NCBI GenBank assembly: GCA_050313895.1
Contig: JBNPMI010000003.1
Direction: 5' to 3' (one strand)
Source of the DNA: JALFST01 sp022779285
Lineage (GTDB): Bacteria > Bacillota > Clostridia > Tissierellales > Peptoniphilaceae
DNA length: 64,000 nucleotides
Under the pieces are notes generated by a model. That model searched no databases. It was not told the DNA's origin and saw only the letters and a list, made by a program, of their open reading frames with translations. Shown piece by piece: positions 25,398 to 33,905 of the stretch. The translations under genes and the position numbers were made by a program. Position 1 is the stretch's first letter; the number at the start of each line of letters is the position of its first letter.

Positions 25398-26608
25398 TTT
25401 TTCCGCTCCTTTCCTTCATCGGATTCTTCTTCGATCCAGATACACTCCAGCGGAGATTGCTCTACGCGTCGCATCATTTCAGGAGTATTCATAGAACGAA
25501 CGGAAATGCAAAGAAACGGCACGCTTGATTCACATTGATGAAGCAGACTTCCATAGTTAAAATCGTCGAATTGCTGCACGAAGATCAGCTGCTTATTTTC
25601 CCCAAGATAGCTGAGCTTCCATGCCGATTGCTCTTTTTGGAACGGAATGGAAGCAAGCGTCAGCTGAAAATCAGAGATTTCTTCCTCGCTCCGGAAGCGA
25701 GAAATCTGTTCCGATGGTGTGGCATATTCCAATGTTGCATGATTGCGCAGAATTTGCAGGCCGAAGGTGTATACAAGATTCAAAAAGTCGGTACGATCCT
25801 GAAGATCCTTTTCGGTTGCGGGATCCGAAACCGGATTTTTCATTTTATCAAATCGGACGTCTGGAGATGCTGAAATCGACTTCGTGTCGACAATAATTCG
25901 TAAAGGAACACTTTCATAGTCCGAATAGTGACGAATCATCCATTGCTGCAGGCGTGCACTGAGCTTCCAGTGCGCATGCGCAAGGCTTTCTCCGTTTGTG
26001 AGAGGATCTACGGAAAATACATCATCGGTTACACTCATCAATGCGCGTCTCTCAACCGTAGTATGGATTTCATCGAGCAGCTTCTGCTCGCTTTGAAGCC
26101 CGGGCCATTCAATTTCCTTGGGAAGCCGGCAGCATTCCACGGAATCCTTGTTTTTGCTGCCAAAGAAACGCAAGTGAAAAAAACCTAAAAGATCCTCATA
26201 CGTCGGTTCTTTCGAGCGCAAGGAATAAGGACCGGTATAAGGCAAATGAAAGCTGAGCTCCACATTTCTTTTTTCCTTTGGCTGAAGCATGAGCTCCAAC
26301 GGTTTGCTTCCATGCTTTTTTTTCAACGGCAATTCACGAAAGCGCAGAAAAAAAGCCATGAGTGACGAATCGTTGGTGAGCTCACAAATCCATGTCCCCT
26401 CCCCGCTCTCCGAGGCATGAGGGGTGACGGATTCTTCCAAATGCAATAGCTTTCCGGAAAAAAGGCTGATTGCCAGAGAAAGGATGGGAAGCAATGTCCA
26501 AAACAGAATCAAAATATGTGGAAAGGGCCGCAGCTGTAAATTGGCAAGCAGAAACAAGGCGATCCAGCCGATTGCCCAAAGTAAGAAGCGATGACGAATC
26601 CCTTTCAT
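25394..26608 (-). CDS. DUF58 domain protein
   Basis: Protein of 404 residues with two N-terminal membrane helices (about 8-50), then a beta-rich part and the DUF58 region with SLAHAHWKLSARLQQWMIRHYSDYE-like sequence (the usual I-hW--sAR motif) and a following von Willebrand A-like fold with RIIVDTKS. DUF58 proteins are thought to be partners of MoxR ATPases. It is coupled by four-base ATGA overlaps to both neighbours. The C-terminus is highly charged (EEESDEGKERKK). Confidence 0.85.
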   Translation of the reverse strand: MKGIRHRFLLWAIGWIALFLLANLQLRPFPHILILFWTLLPILSLAISLFSGKLLHLEESVTPHASESGEGTWICELTNDSSLMAFFLRFRELPLKKKHGSKPLELMLQPKEKRNVELSFHLPYTGPYSLRSKEPTYEDLLGFFHLRFFGSKNKDSVECCRLPKEIEWPGLQSEQKLLDEIHTTVERRALMSVTDDVFSVDPLTNGESLAHAHWKLSARLQQWMIRHYSDYESVPLRIIVDTKSISASPDVRFDKMKNPVSDPATEKDLQDRTDFLNLVYTFGLQILRNHATLEYATPSEQISRFRSEEEISDFQLTLASIPFQKEQSAWKLSYLGENKQLIFVQQFDDFNYGSLLHQCESSVPFLCISVRSMNTPEMMRRVEQSPLECIWIEEESDEGKERKK

Positions 26609-27564
26609 CGGGGTGCCACCGTCTGTTGTAATATATTTTCCACGATTTCACCTGCAGTCATATCCCTGCCCCTGGCCTGCGGCTTGAGTATGATACGATG
26701 ATCCAGAACATCATGTAAAATGATTTGCACATCATCGGGAATGACATAGCCTCTTCCGTTGATCAATGCCAGTGCAGAAGCTGCACGTAGAAGCATTTGC
26801 CCGGCACGCGGGCTTACGCCGAGTTCAATATCCGGATGCTGACGAGTGGCTCGGCAGAGCTGCAGCACATAGCGCTTTACCGAATCGGATGTCTCAACAA
26901 GGTTCACCTGATCCTTGATCCAGCGAATCTCCTGCTCTGAGGCCACAACCTGAACCACTTCATCCATTTTCGGCAATACATTGCTGTCCACAATTTGCAT
27001 TTCCTCTTCAAAGGAAGGATATCCGATCGACAAACGCATCATAAACCGGTCCAATTGAGCTTCGGGCAACGGATAGGTTCCGGAATGCTCAATCGGATTC
27101 TGCGTGGCCATTACCATGAAGGGCTGTGGCAAGGGATAGGTTTTTCCTTCCACCGTCACCTGGCCTTCCTGCATGGCTTCCAAAAGCGCTGATTGCGTAC
27201 GAGGGGAGGTGCGGTTGATTTCATCGGCGAGCAGGATCTGGGTATTTACCGCTCCTTCCTGAAATTGAAACTCGGACGTTTTTGGATTATAAATGTTAAA
27301 GCCGGTCAGATCGGACGGCATAAGATCCGGCGTAAACTGGGTTCTTCGAAAGCGAAGATCCACAGCATGAGCAATGGCATGCACAATCGTAGTCTTGCCA
27401 ATTCCCGGAACATCCTCCAGCAGCACATGCCCTCCGGCCAATAAGCAAACGATCATTTTTTGTATGATCATATCTTTCCCGATGACGGCCGCGCCTACAC
27501 TTCTTAATACCTTATCATTGAGCTGCTGAGCAATATCGGCAGCTCGGGAATCTAATTGAGTCAT
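26605..27564 (-). CDS. MoxR-family AAA+ ATPase
   Basis: ATPase of 319 residues. Walker A DVPGIGKT at 51-58, Walker B ILLADEINR, sensor MVMATQNPIEHSGTYPLPEAQLDRF and sensor 2 GVSPRAGQMLLRAA are all present. MoxR proteins act as chaperones that mature or activate partner proteins, often those with vWA domains, such as the DUF58 protein next to it. ATG 27564 has GGAAAGGAATGCT before it; the frame is open 22 codons further upstream, but that part overlaps the promoter. Confidence 0.92.
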   Translation of the reverse strand: MTQLDSRAADIAQQLNDKVLRSVGAAVIGKDMIIQKMIVCLLAGGHVLLEDVPGIGKTTIVHAIAHAVDLRFRRTQFTPDLMPSDLTGFNIYNPKTSEFQFQEGAVNTQILLADEINRTSPRTQSALLEAMQEGQVTVEGKTYPLPQPFMVMATQNPIEHSGTYPLPEAQLDRFMMRLSIGYPSFEEEMQIVDSNVLPKMDEVVQVVASEQEIRWIKDQVNLVETSDSVKRYVLQLCRATRQHPDIELGVSPRAGQMLLRAASALALINGRGYVIPDDVQIILHDVLDHRIILKPQARGRDMTAGEIVENILQQTVAPR

Positions 27565-27605
27565 AGCATTCCTTTCCTGATTAGTTACCGTTTTGTTACT
27601 TTCAT

Positions 27606-27634
27606 AGTATATACGATTGATCGGTTTCAAACAA
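27606..27634 (-). promoter_or_regulatory. promoter for the moxR-DUF58-transglutaminase operon
   Basis: On the minus strand TTGTTT (plus 27629-27634), 17 bases, TATACT (plus 27606-27611), about 42 bases before the moxR start. A less clear promoter for the divergent recombinase gene (TATGAT/TACAAT near 27638-27648) overlaps it. Confidence 0.5.
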
Positions 27635-27669
27635 ACTTATGATACAATAAACAAAGAAATGAGGCATGT

Positions 27670-28650
27670 ATGAATTCTGAATTTCCCTTAATTCTTGAGG
27701 ACTATCTCAACTATCTGAAAACGGTTCGAGGACTTTCTCCACGAACCGTTCAGGAATATGCTTATGATTTACGCGCTTTTCTTCGTTTTCTGCGTTGGCG
27801 CCGCGGCGGAGCCGAGTTTCGATCGCTTCCATTGGAGGAAATTCCCATCAATGACATGACGGAAAAAGATCTGGAGAATGTACGTCTCAATGATTTACAC
27901 GCATTTCTTGCACATTCCGAGGATGATAGAGGGAACTCCTCCAATCGAAGAGCTCGCCTGACATCCTCCATTCGTTCATTCTATAAATATCTTGTGGTGG
28001 TAGAAGAGTATTTTGAGAAAAATCCTGCGGATCGATTAAGTGCTCCGAAACGCAAAAAGCGTCACCCCGTCTATCTGACTCTTGAGGAGGCCTTTCACCT
28101 GATCGAAACAACCGCTCACCAGGATAATATTTTTTTTCGGTATCGGGATGTGGCAATGATCGTCACTTTTCTGACAACCGGCATTCGACTCAGTGAATTG
28201 TGCGGTATGAATGTCGGATCTTTAAGAGATACTTATTTCAATGTTATCGGTAAAGGCAACAAGGAAAGAACGGTTTATATGACAGAATCCTGTCAGCAAA
28301 GCATTCAAGCCTATCTCAATGTACGACCGAAGGTTCCCGGTGAGAATGCACTCTTTCTTTCCACGCGAAACAGGAGAATTTCTCCTCGTGCCGTGCAGCA
28401 TCGCATCGAACATTTCCTGCGTGAGGCCGGTTTTGATACCGAGGTCTACTCCACGCATAAATTGCGTCATACTGCAGCAACGCTGATGTATAAAGAAGGC
28501 GTGGATATTCGTACGCTTCAACGGATTTTAGGTCATGCATCCTTGCAAACCACACAAATTTATACTCATGTGGAGGATCAAATGGCGCGAGAAGCCGTTG
28601 AAAAAAATCCGCTTTCCCACCTTCCAATTGAAAAGCTGGAGTCACAATAA
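27670..28650 (+). CDS. tyrosine recombinase XerC/XerD-like
   Basis: Site-specific recombinase of 326 residues. The N-terminal SAM-like DNA-binding domain (about 1-115) contains YLKTVRGLSPRTVQEYAYDL. The catalytic domain has Arg173 in TGIRLSEL, Lys near 196-198, His263 and Arg266 in HKLRHTAATL, His289 in LGHASLQTTQIYTH and the nucleophile Tyr298. Length and lack of phage genes nearby point to a housekeeping chromosome-dimer resolvase rather than an integrase. The start follows AATGAGGCATGT. Confidence 0.88.
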   Translation: MNSEFPLILEDYLNYLKTVRGLSPRTVQEYAYDLRAFLRFLRWRRGGAEFRSLPLEEIPINDMTEKDLENVRLNDLHAFLAHSEDDRGNSSNRRARLTSSIRSFYKYLVVVEEYFEKNPADRLSAPKRKKRHPVYLTLEEAFHLIETTAHQDNIFFRYRDVAMIVTFLTTGIRLSELCGMNVGSLRDTYFNVIGKGNKERTVYMTESCQQSIQAYLNVRPKVPGENALFLSTRNRRISPRAVQHRIEHFLREAGFDTEVYSTHKLRHTAATLMYKEGVDIRTLQRILGHASLQTTQIYTHVEDQMAREAVEKNPLSHLPIEKLESQ

Positions 28651-28651
28651 G

Positions 28652-28682
28652 AAAGGATCCCATTCAAAAGGGATCCTTTTCG
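28652..28682. terminator. bidirectional terminator after the recombinase gene
   Basis: AAAGGATCCC and GGGATCCTTT (10 bp) around an 8-base loop, ending in TTTT on the plus strand and in TTTC on the minus strand. It lies between two convergent genes. Confidence 0.75.
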
Positions 28683-28686
28683 CATC

Positions 28687-28950
28687 TTAACCATGAAGTC
28701 CGCGAGCCTGACGATCCATATCCTCAATAACAATATCGAAGATTTCCCCCAGGCTTCGGCAATATTCCAATACCTTCCAGGGCTCGTTGGTATGAAAATG
28801 GATTTTAATCAAATCCTCATCTCCCACCGCAAGGAGGCAATCTCCCTGAAAATGCGTGCGGAAATAATCATTGATGGCGTCCTCATTCAAGTTTTCTCCC
28901 TCAATGAGAAGCTGTGTGTCATAACGAAATTCAATATTTTGCTCTGTCAT
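28687..28950 (-). CDS. small protein like the C-terminal domain of FakA/YloV
   Basis: Protein of 87 residues. The stretch GDCLLAVGDEDLIKIHFHTN followed by PWKVLEYCRSLGEIFDIVIEDMDRQ resembles the middle-to-C-terminal DegV-interacting part of the fatty-acid kinase FakA (YloV, DAK2-type), but the kinase domain is absent and no upstream frame supplies it. Short stand-alone versions of this domain are annotated in other clostridia. ATG 28950 has AAAGGA eight bases upstream. The function is unknown; it may bind a FakB-type protein. Confidence 0.7.
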   Translation of the reverse strand: MTEQNIEFRYDTQLLIEGENLNEDAINDYFRTHFQGDCLLAVGDEDLIKIHFHTNEPWKVLEYCRSLGEIFDIVIEDMDRQARGLHG

Positions 28951-28980
28951 AATGCATCCTTTCCAAAACACAACCGATGT

Positions 28981-29448
28981 TCATGATTTCTCTTCGATTT
29001 TTTTTCGATCCGACGAATAGATGATTCGAAAAAATCGTTCTACAAATAACAATCCTAAGGCGATTCCCAAAGAGGTGAGGATCGCCTGTTTTCCATAATC
29101 GGCTACCGCTCCGTCCTTTGCAAAAACAAAAGCGTCCACCGCGCGAAAAAGCTGTCCTCCGGGAACCATCGGATAGAGTGTGGGGATTGTGAGCACCGTC
29201 ACAGGCACACGGTGTTTTCTTGCCGCATATTGCGCATAGCAAGCCACGAGAGCGGTTGCAATCAGAGTAGAGAGAAAATCTCCGCCTCCCCTATCCAATA
29301 AAATCTTATAAACAATCCAGCTCAGCATTCCCACCGTAGCATCCCGTACCGCAATACGACGATTTGTCCCTAAAAGCAATGCAATTGCGGCTACGGCTAT
29401 CCACGCTCCGATGCCATCCCAGATATGCCATTCCAATAGCCAGTTCAT
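28981..29448 (-). CDS. threonine/serine exporter small subunit (ThrE_2, YjjB-like)
   Basis: Membrane protein of 155 residues with four or five hydrophobic helices and no large soluble part. The block TIPTLYPMVPGGQLFRAVDAF fits the DUF3815/ThrE_2 family, the half of a split ThrE exporter that supplies extra membrane helices. It starts eight bases after the stop of the partner gene, behind TAGGAGAAAAT. In Corynebacterium, ThrE exports Thr/Ser; the E. coli YjjPB pair has been reported to export succinate. The substrate here is not known. Confidence 0.85.
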   Translation of the reverse strand: MNWLLEWHIWDGIGAWIAVAAIALLLGTNRRIAVRDATVGMLSWIVYKILLDRGGGDFLSTLIATALVACYAQYAARKHRVPVTVLTIPTLYPMVPGGQLFRAVDAFVFAKDGAVADYGKQAILTSLGIALGLLFVERFFRIIYSSDRKKIEEKS

Positions 29449-29456
29449 ATTTTCTC

Positions 29457-30242
29457 CTAAAAAAAAGATCCGCCTGTTAAGAGCAAAGCAAACCCGGCGC
29501 CGACTGCAAGCGCCATAGCGGTAATTAAAGCGGATAATAGGTTGCCTGCGGCTGTCAGGAAATTTCCTCGCATCGTATCTCGTATCCCATTGGTAAAGGT
29601 TGTACCGGGAAAAAAACTGATAAGACTCCCGATCGATGCGCTCGCCAAATCAAAGCTGAGAAAGCGGTGAAAAATTCCGATAAAAAGTACGATGATAAAT
29701 GCATTAAGAAAAGGAGGAACAAAACCATCCGAACGTTGATCGATCAGAATGCGTCCGGTAAGGCAGGAAAACAAGCTGCAAAGCCCTGCGATGATAATTT
29801 CAAGAATTCCTCCCTGGAGCATCATGGTAAATCCGGCGCCGGAGAGTCCGATAAACCACCAGGGCGCATAGGAAGCCGTCTTATGCTCCCGTTCCTTGAG
29901 GATTTGACGTGCCTGATCCGGATTGATGTCTCCTTCCGCTAACCTGCGAGACGTTGCATTTACAATCTGTATATTATCCAAATCCACTCGGCGATCGAAA
30001 ATCCTGCGCACTGCTGTGATGATCTCCCCCTCCTCTGTTGTGAAAGAAACGTATAAACCCGTAAGAAGTGCCACAACATGAACAGATTGCGGATTTGCCA
30101 AGCTTAAGATCCGCGAAACGGTATCCTCCACACGATTGGTTTCCGCGCCGCTTTCCATAAGCTCTTCCCCTGCATAAAGTGCAATGTCCAGAATCTTACG
30201 CTCTCTCTCTGATAGAGCCGGATTTTGTGAAATTTGCTCCAT
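29457..30242 (-). CDS. threonine/serine exporter large subunit (ThrE, YjjP-like)
   Basis: Protein of 261 residues: a cytoplasmic domain (about 1-120) containing GAETNRVEDTVSRILSLA, then five or so hydrophobic helices with ISFFPGTTFTNGIRDTMRGN, the ThrE/DUF1212 signature. ATG 30242 was chosen because GGAGG lies five bases before it; two earlier in-frame ATGs (30263 region and 30275) lie near the -10. Together with the 155-residue partner it should form one exporter. Confidence 0.87.
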   Translation of the reverse strand: MEQISQNPALSERERKILDIALYAGEELMESGAETNRVEDTVSRILSLANPQSVHVVALLTGLYVSFTTEEGEIITAVRRIFDRRVDLDNIQIVNATSRRLAEGDINPDQARQILKEREHKTASYAPWWFIGLSGAGFTMMLQGGILEIIIAGLCSLFSCLTGRILIDQRSDGFVPPFLNAFIIVLFIGIFHRFLSFDLASASIGSLISFFPGTTFTNGIRDTMRGNFLTAAGNLLSALITAMALAVGAGFALLLTGGSFF

Positions 30243-30277
30243 AGACTCCTCCATAAGAAAGCATTCTCTATGCATGC

Positions 30278-30283
30278 ATTATA
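30278..30283 (-). promoter_or_regulatory. possible -10 box for the ThrE operon
   Basis: A perfect TATAAT on the minus strand 36 bases before the chosen start. No good -35 lies at the right distance, so this is weak evidence. Confidence 0.35.
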
Positions 30284-30320
30284 TCATGCACAAAAAAGGA
30301 AGGAAAGACAGACATTTTTC

Positions 30321-30349
30321 TTGATTTTTTTTGAGATGGGTTATATAAT
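30321..30349 (+). promoter_or_regulatory. promoter for tRNA-Leu
   Basis: TTGATT, 17 bases, TATAAT at 30344-30349, 15 bases before the mature tRNA start. It is among the best-matching promoters in the window. Confidence 0.75.
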
Positions 30350-30364
30350 ATTTTTGTTGTTTTC

Positions 30365-30448
30365 GCAGGTGTGGCGGAACCGGCAGACGCGCTAGTTTCA
30401 GGGACTAGTGAGAGCAATCTCGTGGGGGTTCAAATCCCTTCACCTGCA
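30365..30448 (+). tRNA. tRNA-Leu (anticodon CAG)
   Basis: An 84-base class II tRNA. The acceptor stem GCAGGTG pairs with CACCTGC with A as discriminator. The anticodon stem CTAGT/ACTAG encloses loop TTCAGGG (anticodon CAG, reading CUG). A long variable arm (GAGAGCAATCTC) and T-arm with GGTTCAAATCC are present. No CCA is encoded. It is a single-gene unit with its own promoter and terminator. Confidence 0.95.
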
Positions 30449-30449
30449 T

Positions 30450-30476
30450 ACGATCCGAAAGGATCGTTTTTTTTTT
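30450..30476 (+). terminator. terminator after tRNA-Leu
   Basis: ACGATCC, loop GAAA, GGATCGT, then ten T. It starts two bases after the tRNA. Confidence 0.9.
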
Positions 30477-30489
30477 GGTGAATTTCCCC

Positions 30490-30523
30490 AAAAAAATCCC
30501 CCTTCGAAAATTTTCGAAGGGGG
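30490..30523 (-). terminator. terminator after the BMP lipoprotein gene
   Basis: On the minus strand CCCCCTTCGAAAA and TTTTCGAAGGGGG form a 13-bp palindrome followed by ATTTTTTT. It lies six bases past the lipoprotein stop. Confidence 0.88.
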
Positions 30524-30529
30524 AAAAAA

Positions 30530-31708
30530 CTATTTCACATATGTGAGCGCAACCTGAGGAACCTTATTTGCAAAAATGCTGGGATCTCCACCTTCATCAT
30601 AGGCGGGAATCGAAGAAAGAATTCCGTCCTTGTCCTCTTTAAGCGCACTGTAGAGCGCATTGTAATCCTCTTTGGTAAATTTCTTGAATCGAGAGAAATC
30701 ATCCGGAAGCTGTACGCTATCAGATTCTACTCCCAAAAGCTGCGTTTTTCCGCCCTGAAAGCTTCCATCGGTTACGGACTTGCATGCCTCATAGACGGAT
30801 TTGGTCAGATTCTTCATTGCGGAAGTAATGACCTCTTCCGCCAAGGGGTTCTGATTGACATCAACACCGATTACCTTGCCACCCTGTGCCTGAGCAGCTT
30901 TCAGGATCGAAGCGAAGATACCGCCACCGCAGGAGAAAATGACCTCTGTACCTGCCTTATACCAAGAAGTTGCAAGAGTATTGATTTCCGGCTTTGCAAC
31001 GAAAGATTGCGTATAGTTGTACTTGATTTCTACTTTGGTATTCATTTCCTTTGCCGCCTGATTTGCACCGGCAACAAATCCATATCCGTAACGAACGACC
31101 GCGGGTACAGCAACGCCGCCCATGAAGCCCAGCTTTGTGTATCCATCCTTTACCGCTGCATAGCCGGCCATGAATCCCGGTTGATCCTCTTTAAACAGGA
31201 TGGAAGTGGTATTCTGCGCTACCTTAACATCTCCCTTTTCAGGTTGCGGTTCAAAATCAACGGCGACAAATTTCACATCCGGATGCTCCTCCTGAGCCGT
31301 ATAAATTGCACTCTGGAAAAGATAGCCGGGAGTCACGACAATTTTCGCTCCGGCATTGACAGCCTGTTCTACCGCCTGGAGATACATCTGAGCGCCTTCT
31401 CCAGCAGGTTTTACGTAATTTGGCTTGACGCCAATTTCGTCAGCAAATTTCGTAAGACCTTCATAGGAAGCCTGGTTAAAAGACTTGTCATCCAGTGTAC
31501 CGAGATCCGTAACCAGATAGAGCGAGTTGTCGTCAATAGTAACTTTTCCATCATCTTTTTTTGAGCTTTGTTCCTGTGATGATTCCTTTTCCGATGAACC
31601 CTTTGCCGAGGACGACTGTGCTGCAGGTGCTGTTTTCGGTGCTCCGCAAGCGGTCAACGCCATGGTTCCTGCCAACAGAAATGCCAGCAGTTTTTTAGAT
31701 GTCTTCAT
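30530..31708 (-). CDS. BMP/PnrA-family nucleoside-binding lipoprotein
   Basis: Extracellular substrate-binding protein of 392 residues for the ABC importer encoded just upstream. Signal peptide with lipobox LTAC (Cys21), then a Ser/Glu/Lys-rich linker to about residue 55, then the periplasmic-binding fold with VTDLGTLDDKSFNQASYEG (the BMP family signature), GGVAVPAVVRYGYGF and VDVNQNP. Relatives (PnrA of Treponema, BmpA, Bacillus NupN) bind purine nucleosides. ATG 31708 has AGAGGAAAT before it. It is last in the operon, 119 bases after the permease, and may also have its own promoter. Confidence 0.93.
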   Translation of the reverse strand: MKTSKKLLAFLLAGTMALTACGAPKTAPAAQSSSAKGSSEKESSQEQSSKKDDGKVTIDDNSLYLVTDLGTLDDKSFNQASYEGLTKFADEIGVKPNYVKPAGEGAQMYLQAVEQAVNAGAKIVVTPGYLFQSAIYTAQEEHPDVKFVAVDFEPQPEKGDVKVAQNTTSILFKEDQPGFMAGYAAVKDGYTKLGFMGGVAVPAVVRYGYGFVAGANQAAKEMNTKVEIKYNYTQSFVAKPEINTLATSWYKAGTEVIFSCGGGIFASILKAAQAQGGKVIGVDVNQNPLAEEVITSAMKNLTKSVYEACKSVTDGSFQGGKTQLLGVESDSVQLPDDFSRFKKFTKEDYNALYSALKEDKDGILSSIPAYDEGGDPSIFANKVPQVALTYVK

Positions 31709-31827
31709 ATTTCCTCTCTTTCTATACATTCCATTTTTCTTTCGGTTCTCCTTGGAACCGATGCGCATGCACGCATTCGTTATTGCTCAAATATTATCGC
31801 ACATTTTGACGTAATGGAAAAGACTTG

Positions 31828-32787
31828 TTAACGTTTCCCCTTATCAAAGGGCTGGCCTTCGGCAGCAGGCGCGCGCGATTTCTTACTGGTTAAAAAGAGT
31901 ACGACGATCGTAATAATATAGGGCAAAATATTGTAAAACACCTGCGGAATCCCGAGCTCCGCCAAAACCGGAATTCCGGAATAGGCTGCAGAAACAGTCT
32001 TTAACAGCCCGAAGAAAAATGCTGCAAGTGCAATCGGCAAGGGCTTCCATTGCCCGAAGATCAATACGGCGATTGCCAAAAATCCGTACCCGGCCACTTC
32101 CCCGTTAAATTCAGTAGCTATGGGTAAAATGTATGCCAATCCGCCGAATCCGCCTAATGCTCCGGAAATCAGCACGCCTGCCCATCGAATTCGACTGACC
32201 GAGACGCCCGCCGCATCGGTTGCCTGCGGAAACTCACCCGCGGATCGTAAACGCAAACCGAATCTCGTATGATAAAGTATAAATTGCGAAGCGATAAGAA
32301 TCAGGATTCCGATATAGGTCGTGATATATGCTCCCTGAAACAACACCTCTCCGATAAAGGGGATATCTCCCAGTACCGGAACCTTGGCGATCGCAAAATC
32401 TCCTGTAAAGGCGATTTGCTGAATCCCGACCATTGAGCGTGCTACAAAGATGGAAAATGCACCGGCAAACATGTTCAACGCCGTACCTGAAATCGTCTGA
32501 TCCGCAAACATATTAATCGAGGCAAAAGCGTGCAGAGCTGAATACAGTATGCCGACAACGACCGATAACAATATGGCAATCAGAAGAGAAGAACCGGATT
32601 GGAAATTTTCCGAAAGATTTGCGAAATGCAGATAAAGTGTCCCTGCAAAGGCACCCATCACCATGATTCCTTCCAGTCCGATATTGATGACACCGCTTCT
32701 CTCAGAGTACATTGCAGCAAGCGCTACAACAAGAAGCGGGATACTGAAAACCATCATCTGCTGTAAAATAAAAATAAAAATTGTCAT
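31828..32787 (-). CDS. nucleoside ABC transporter permease (NupQ-like)
   Basis: Permease of 319 residues with 8-9 hydrophobic helices. It contains SGVINIGLEGIMVMGAFAGT, typical of the second permease of BMP-type (YufQ/NupQ) systems, and FGLRLRSAGEFPQATDAAGVSVSRIRW, the cytoplasmic coupling loop shared with the BPD_transp_2 family. It starts on the ATGA ending the first permease. Substrate class (nucleosides) is inferred from the lipoprotein family. Confidence 0.92.
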   Translation of the reverse strand: MTIFIFILQQMMVFSIPLLVVALAAMYSERSGVINIGLEGIMVMGAFAGTLYLHFANLSENFQSGSSLLIAILLSVVVGILYSALHAFASINMFADQTISGTALNMFAGAFSIFVARSMVGIQQIAFTGDFAIAKVPVLGDIPFIGEVLFQGAYITTYIGILILIASQFILYHTRFGLRLRSAGEFPQATDAAGVSVSRIRWAGVLISGALGGFGGLAYILPIATEFNGEVAGYGFLAIAVLIFGQWKPLPIALAAFFFGLLKTVSAAYSGIPVLAELGIPQVFYNILPYIITIVVLFLTSKKSRAPAAEGQPFDKGKR

Positions 32788-33905
32788 TGCGCTTCCTCCT
32801 GATTCGATGCTGTTTCAGATACGGCGCTTGCGGTCTCATGCTTTTTTTTCTTCTTCTCTTTTTTAGATAAAAGACGTTGAAAGAGCACGGACAGAGCGGA
32901 GACATAAAGAATGAAGGAAATGATAATCGTGACCAGCTCCGGCGCATAGCCGAGCGTTTGAATTGCCTGACCGCCCATTTTTAAAAAGGCAAAGAACAGA
33001 GCGGAAAGAAGGATGCCGATGGGCTCATTGAGTCCCAGCAAGGCGACGGCGATTCCGTCAAAGCCTTCCTGCGGCAGCACGTCCTGGACCGCAATCGAAT
33101 TTCCGGCGCCTGATAAATACAGCATACCTCCGCCCAGACCCGCCATGGCTCCGGCAATCGCCATCGATTGAATGATGGCCATTTTTTCATTAATGCCGGC
33201 ATATTTTGCGGCAAAGCGATTGAGTCCCACTCCCTTGATCTCATAGCCGAAGGTGGTTTTTTTCAGAGCAATGTGCAAAAGGATCACCATAATCACACCG
33301 ATGACAAAGGTTCCGCTGGCAATGGTTCCGGGAAAAATTGTAGTCATCAGCATTTTCGGTACTTCCGTCTGAATATAGACGGTATTGTTTTTCAGTTGAT
33401 TGTAGAGGTTGAGACGCTTGATCAAGTCATTGACAGTATACATGGAAATATAATTCAGCATGATGCAGGAGATGACCTCATTGACATTGCGATACGCTTT
33501 TAATGCGCCCACGATGCCCGCAAGGAATGCTCCGCCTGCGGCAGCAATCAAGAGCGCCAGTATCCACATGAGCTGAGGCGGAACGATATCCTCCAGACGG
33601 TTACAAACCAAAATGGCCAGAAATCCGCCAAAGAGGAATTGTCCGGATGCGCCGATATTAAACATTCCCGTCTGAAATGCGACGCCCACGGCGAGGCCCG
33701 TCATCAACAGCGGCATGGCGTGATAAAACATATCTCCTACGCCTTCCCAACCGCGTGAAAACGGACCGGAAAAGAAAGTGGGAATGGCCTTTGCCGCCGA
33801 TTCCGAATTGGTTCCGATAATGACAAAAATACTGATCATAAGACCGACACAAATGGCAATCAGCGACGGAGCGGCGTGTCGGAATACGGATTTCATCTTA
33901 TGCAT
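32784..33905 (-). CDS. nucleoside ABC transporter permease (NupP-like)
   Basis: Permease of 373 residues, first membrane subunit of the BMP-type importer (YufP/NupP). About ten hydrophobic helices; blocks MFNIGASGQFLFGGFLA and FGYEIKGVGLNRFAAKYAGI are typical. The C-terminus is a Lys-rich then Glu/Ser-rich tail. ATG 33905 follows GGAGGGACTGT and overlaps the ATPase stop by eight bases. Confidence 0.92.
   Translation of the reverse strand: MHKMKSVFRHAAPSLIAICVGLMISIFVIIGTNSESAAKAIPTFFSGPFSRGWEGVGDMFYHAMPLLMTGLAVGVAFQTGMFNIGASGQFLFGGFLAILVCNRLEDIVPPQLMWILALLIAAAGGAFLAGIVGALKAYRNVNEVISCIMLNYISMYTVNDLIKRLNLYNQLKNNTVYIQTEVPKMLMTTIFPGTIASGTFVIGVIMVILLHIALKKTTFGYEIKGVGLNRFAAKYAGINEKMAIIQSMAIAGAMAGLGGGMLYLSGAGNSIAVQDVLPQEGFDGIAVALLGLNEPIGILLSALFFAFLKMGGQAIQTLGYAPELVTIIISFILYVSALSVLFQRLLSKKEKKKKKHETASAVSETASNQEEAQ

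Noticed and set aside
27670..28650. Phage or island integrase with an attachment site at the tRNA-Leu (30365)
   Set aside because: The recombinase lacks integrase-type features, no direct repeat of the tRNA 3' end was seen, and no phage genes lie between.
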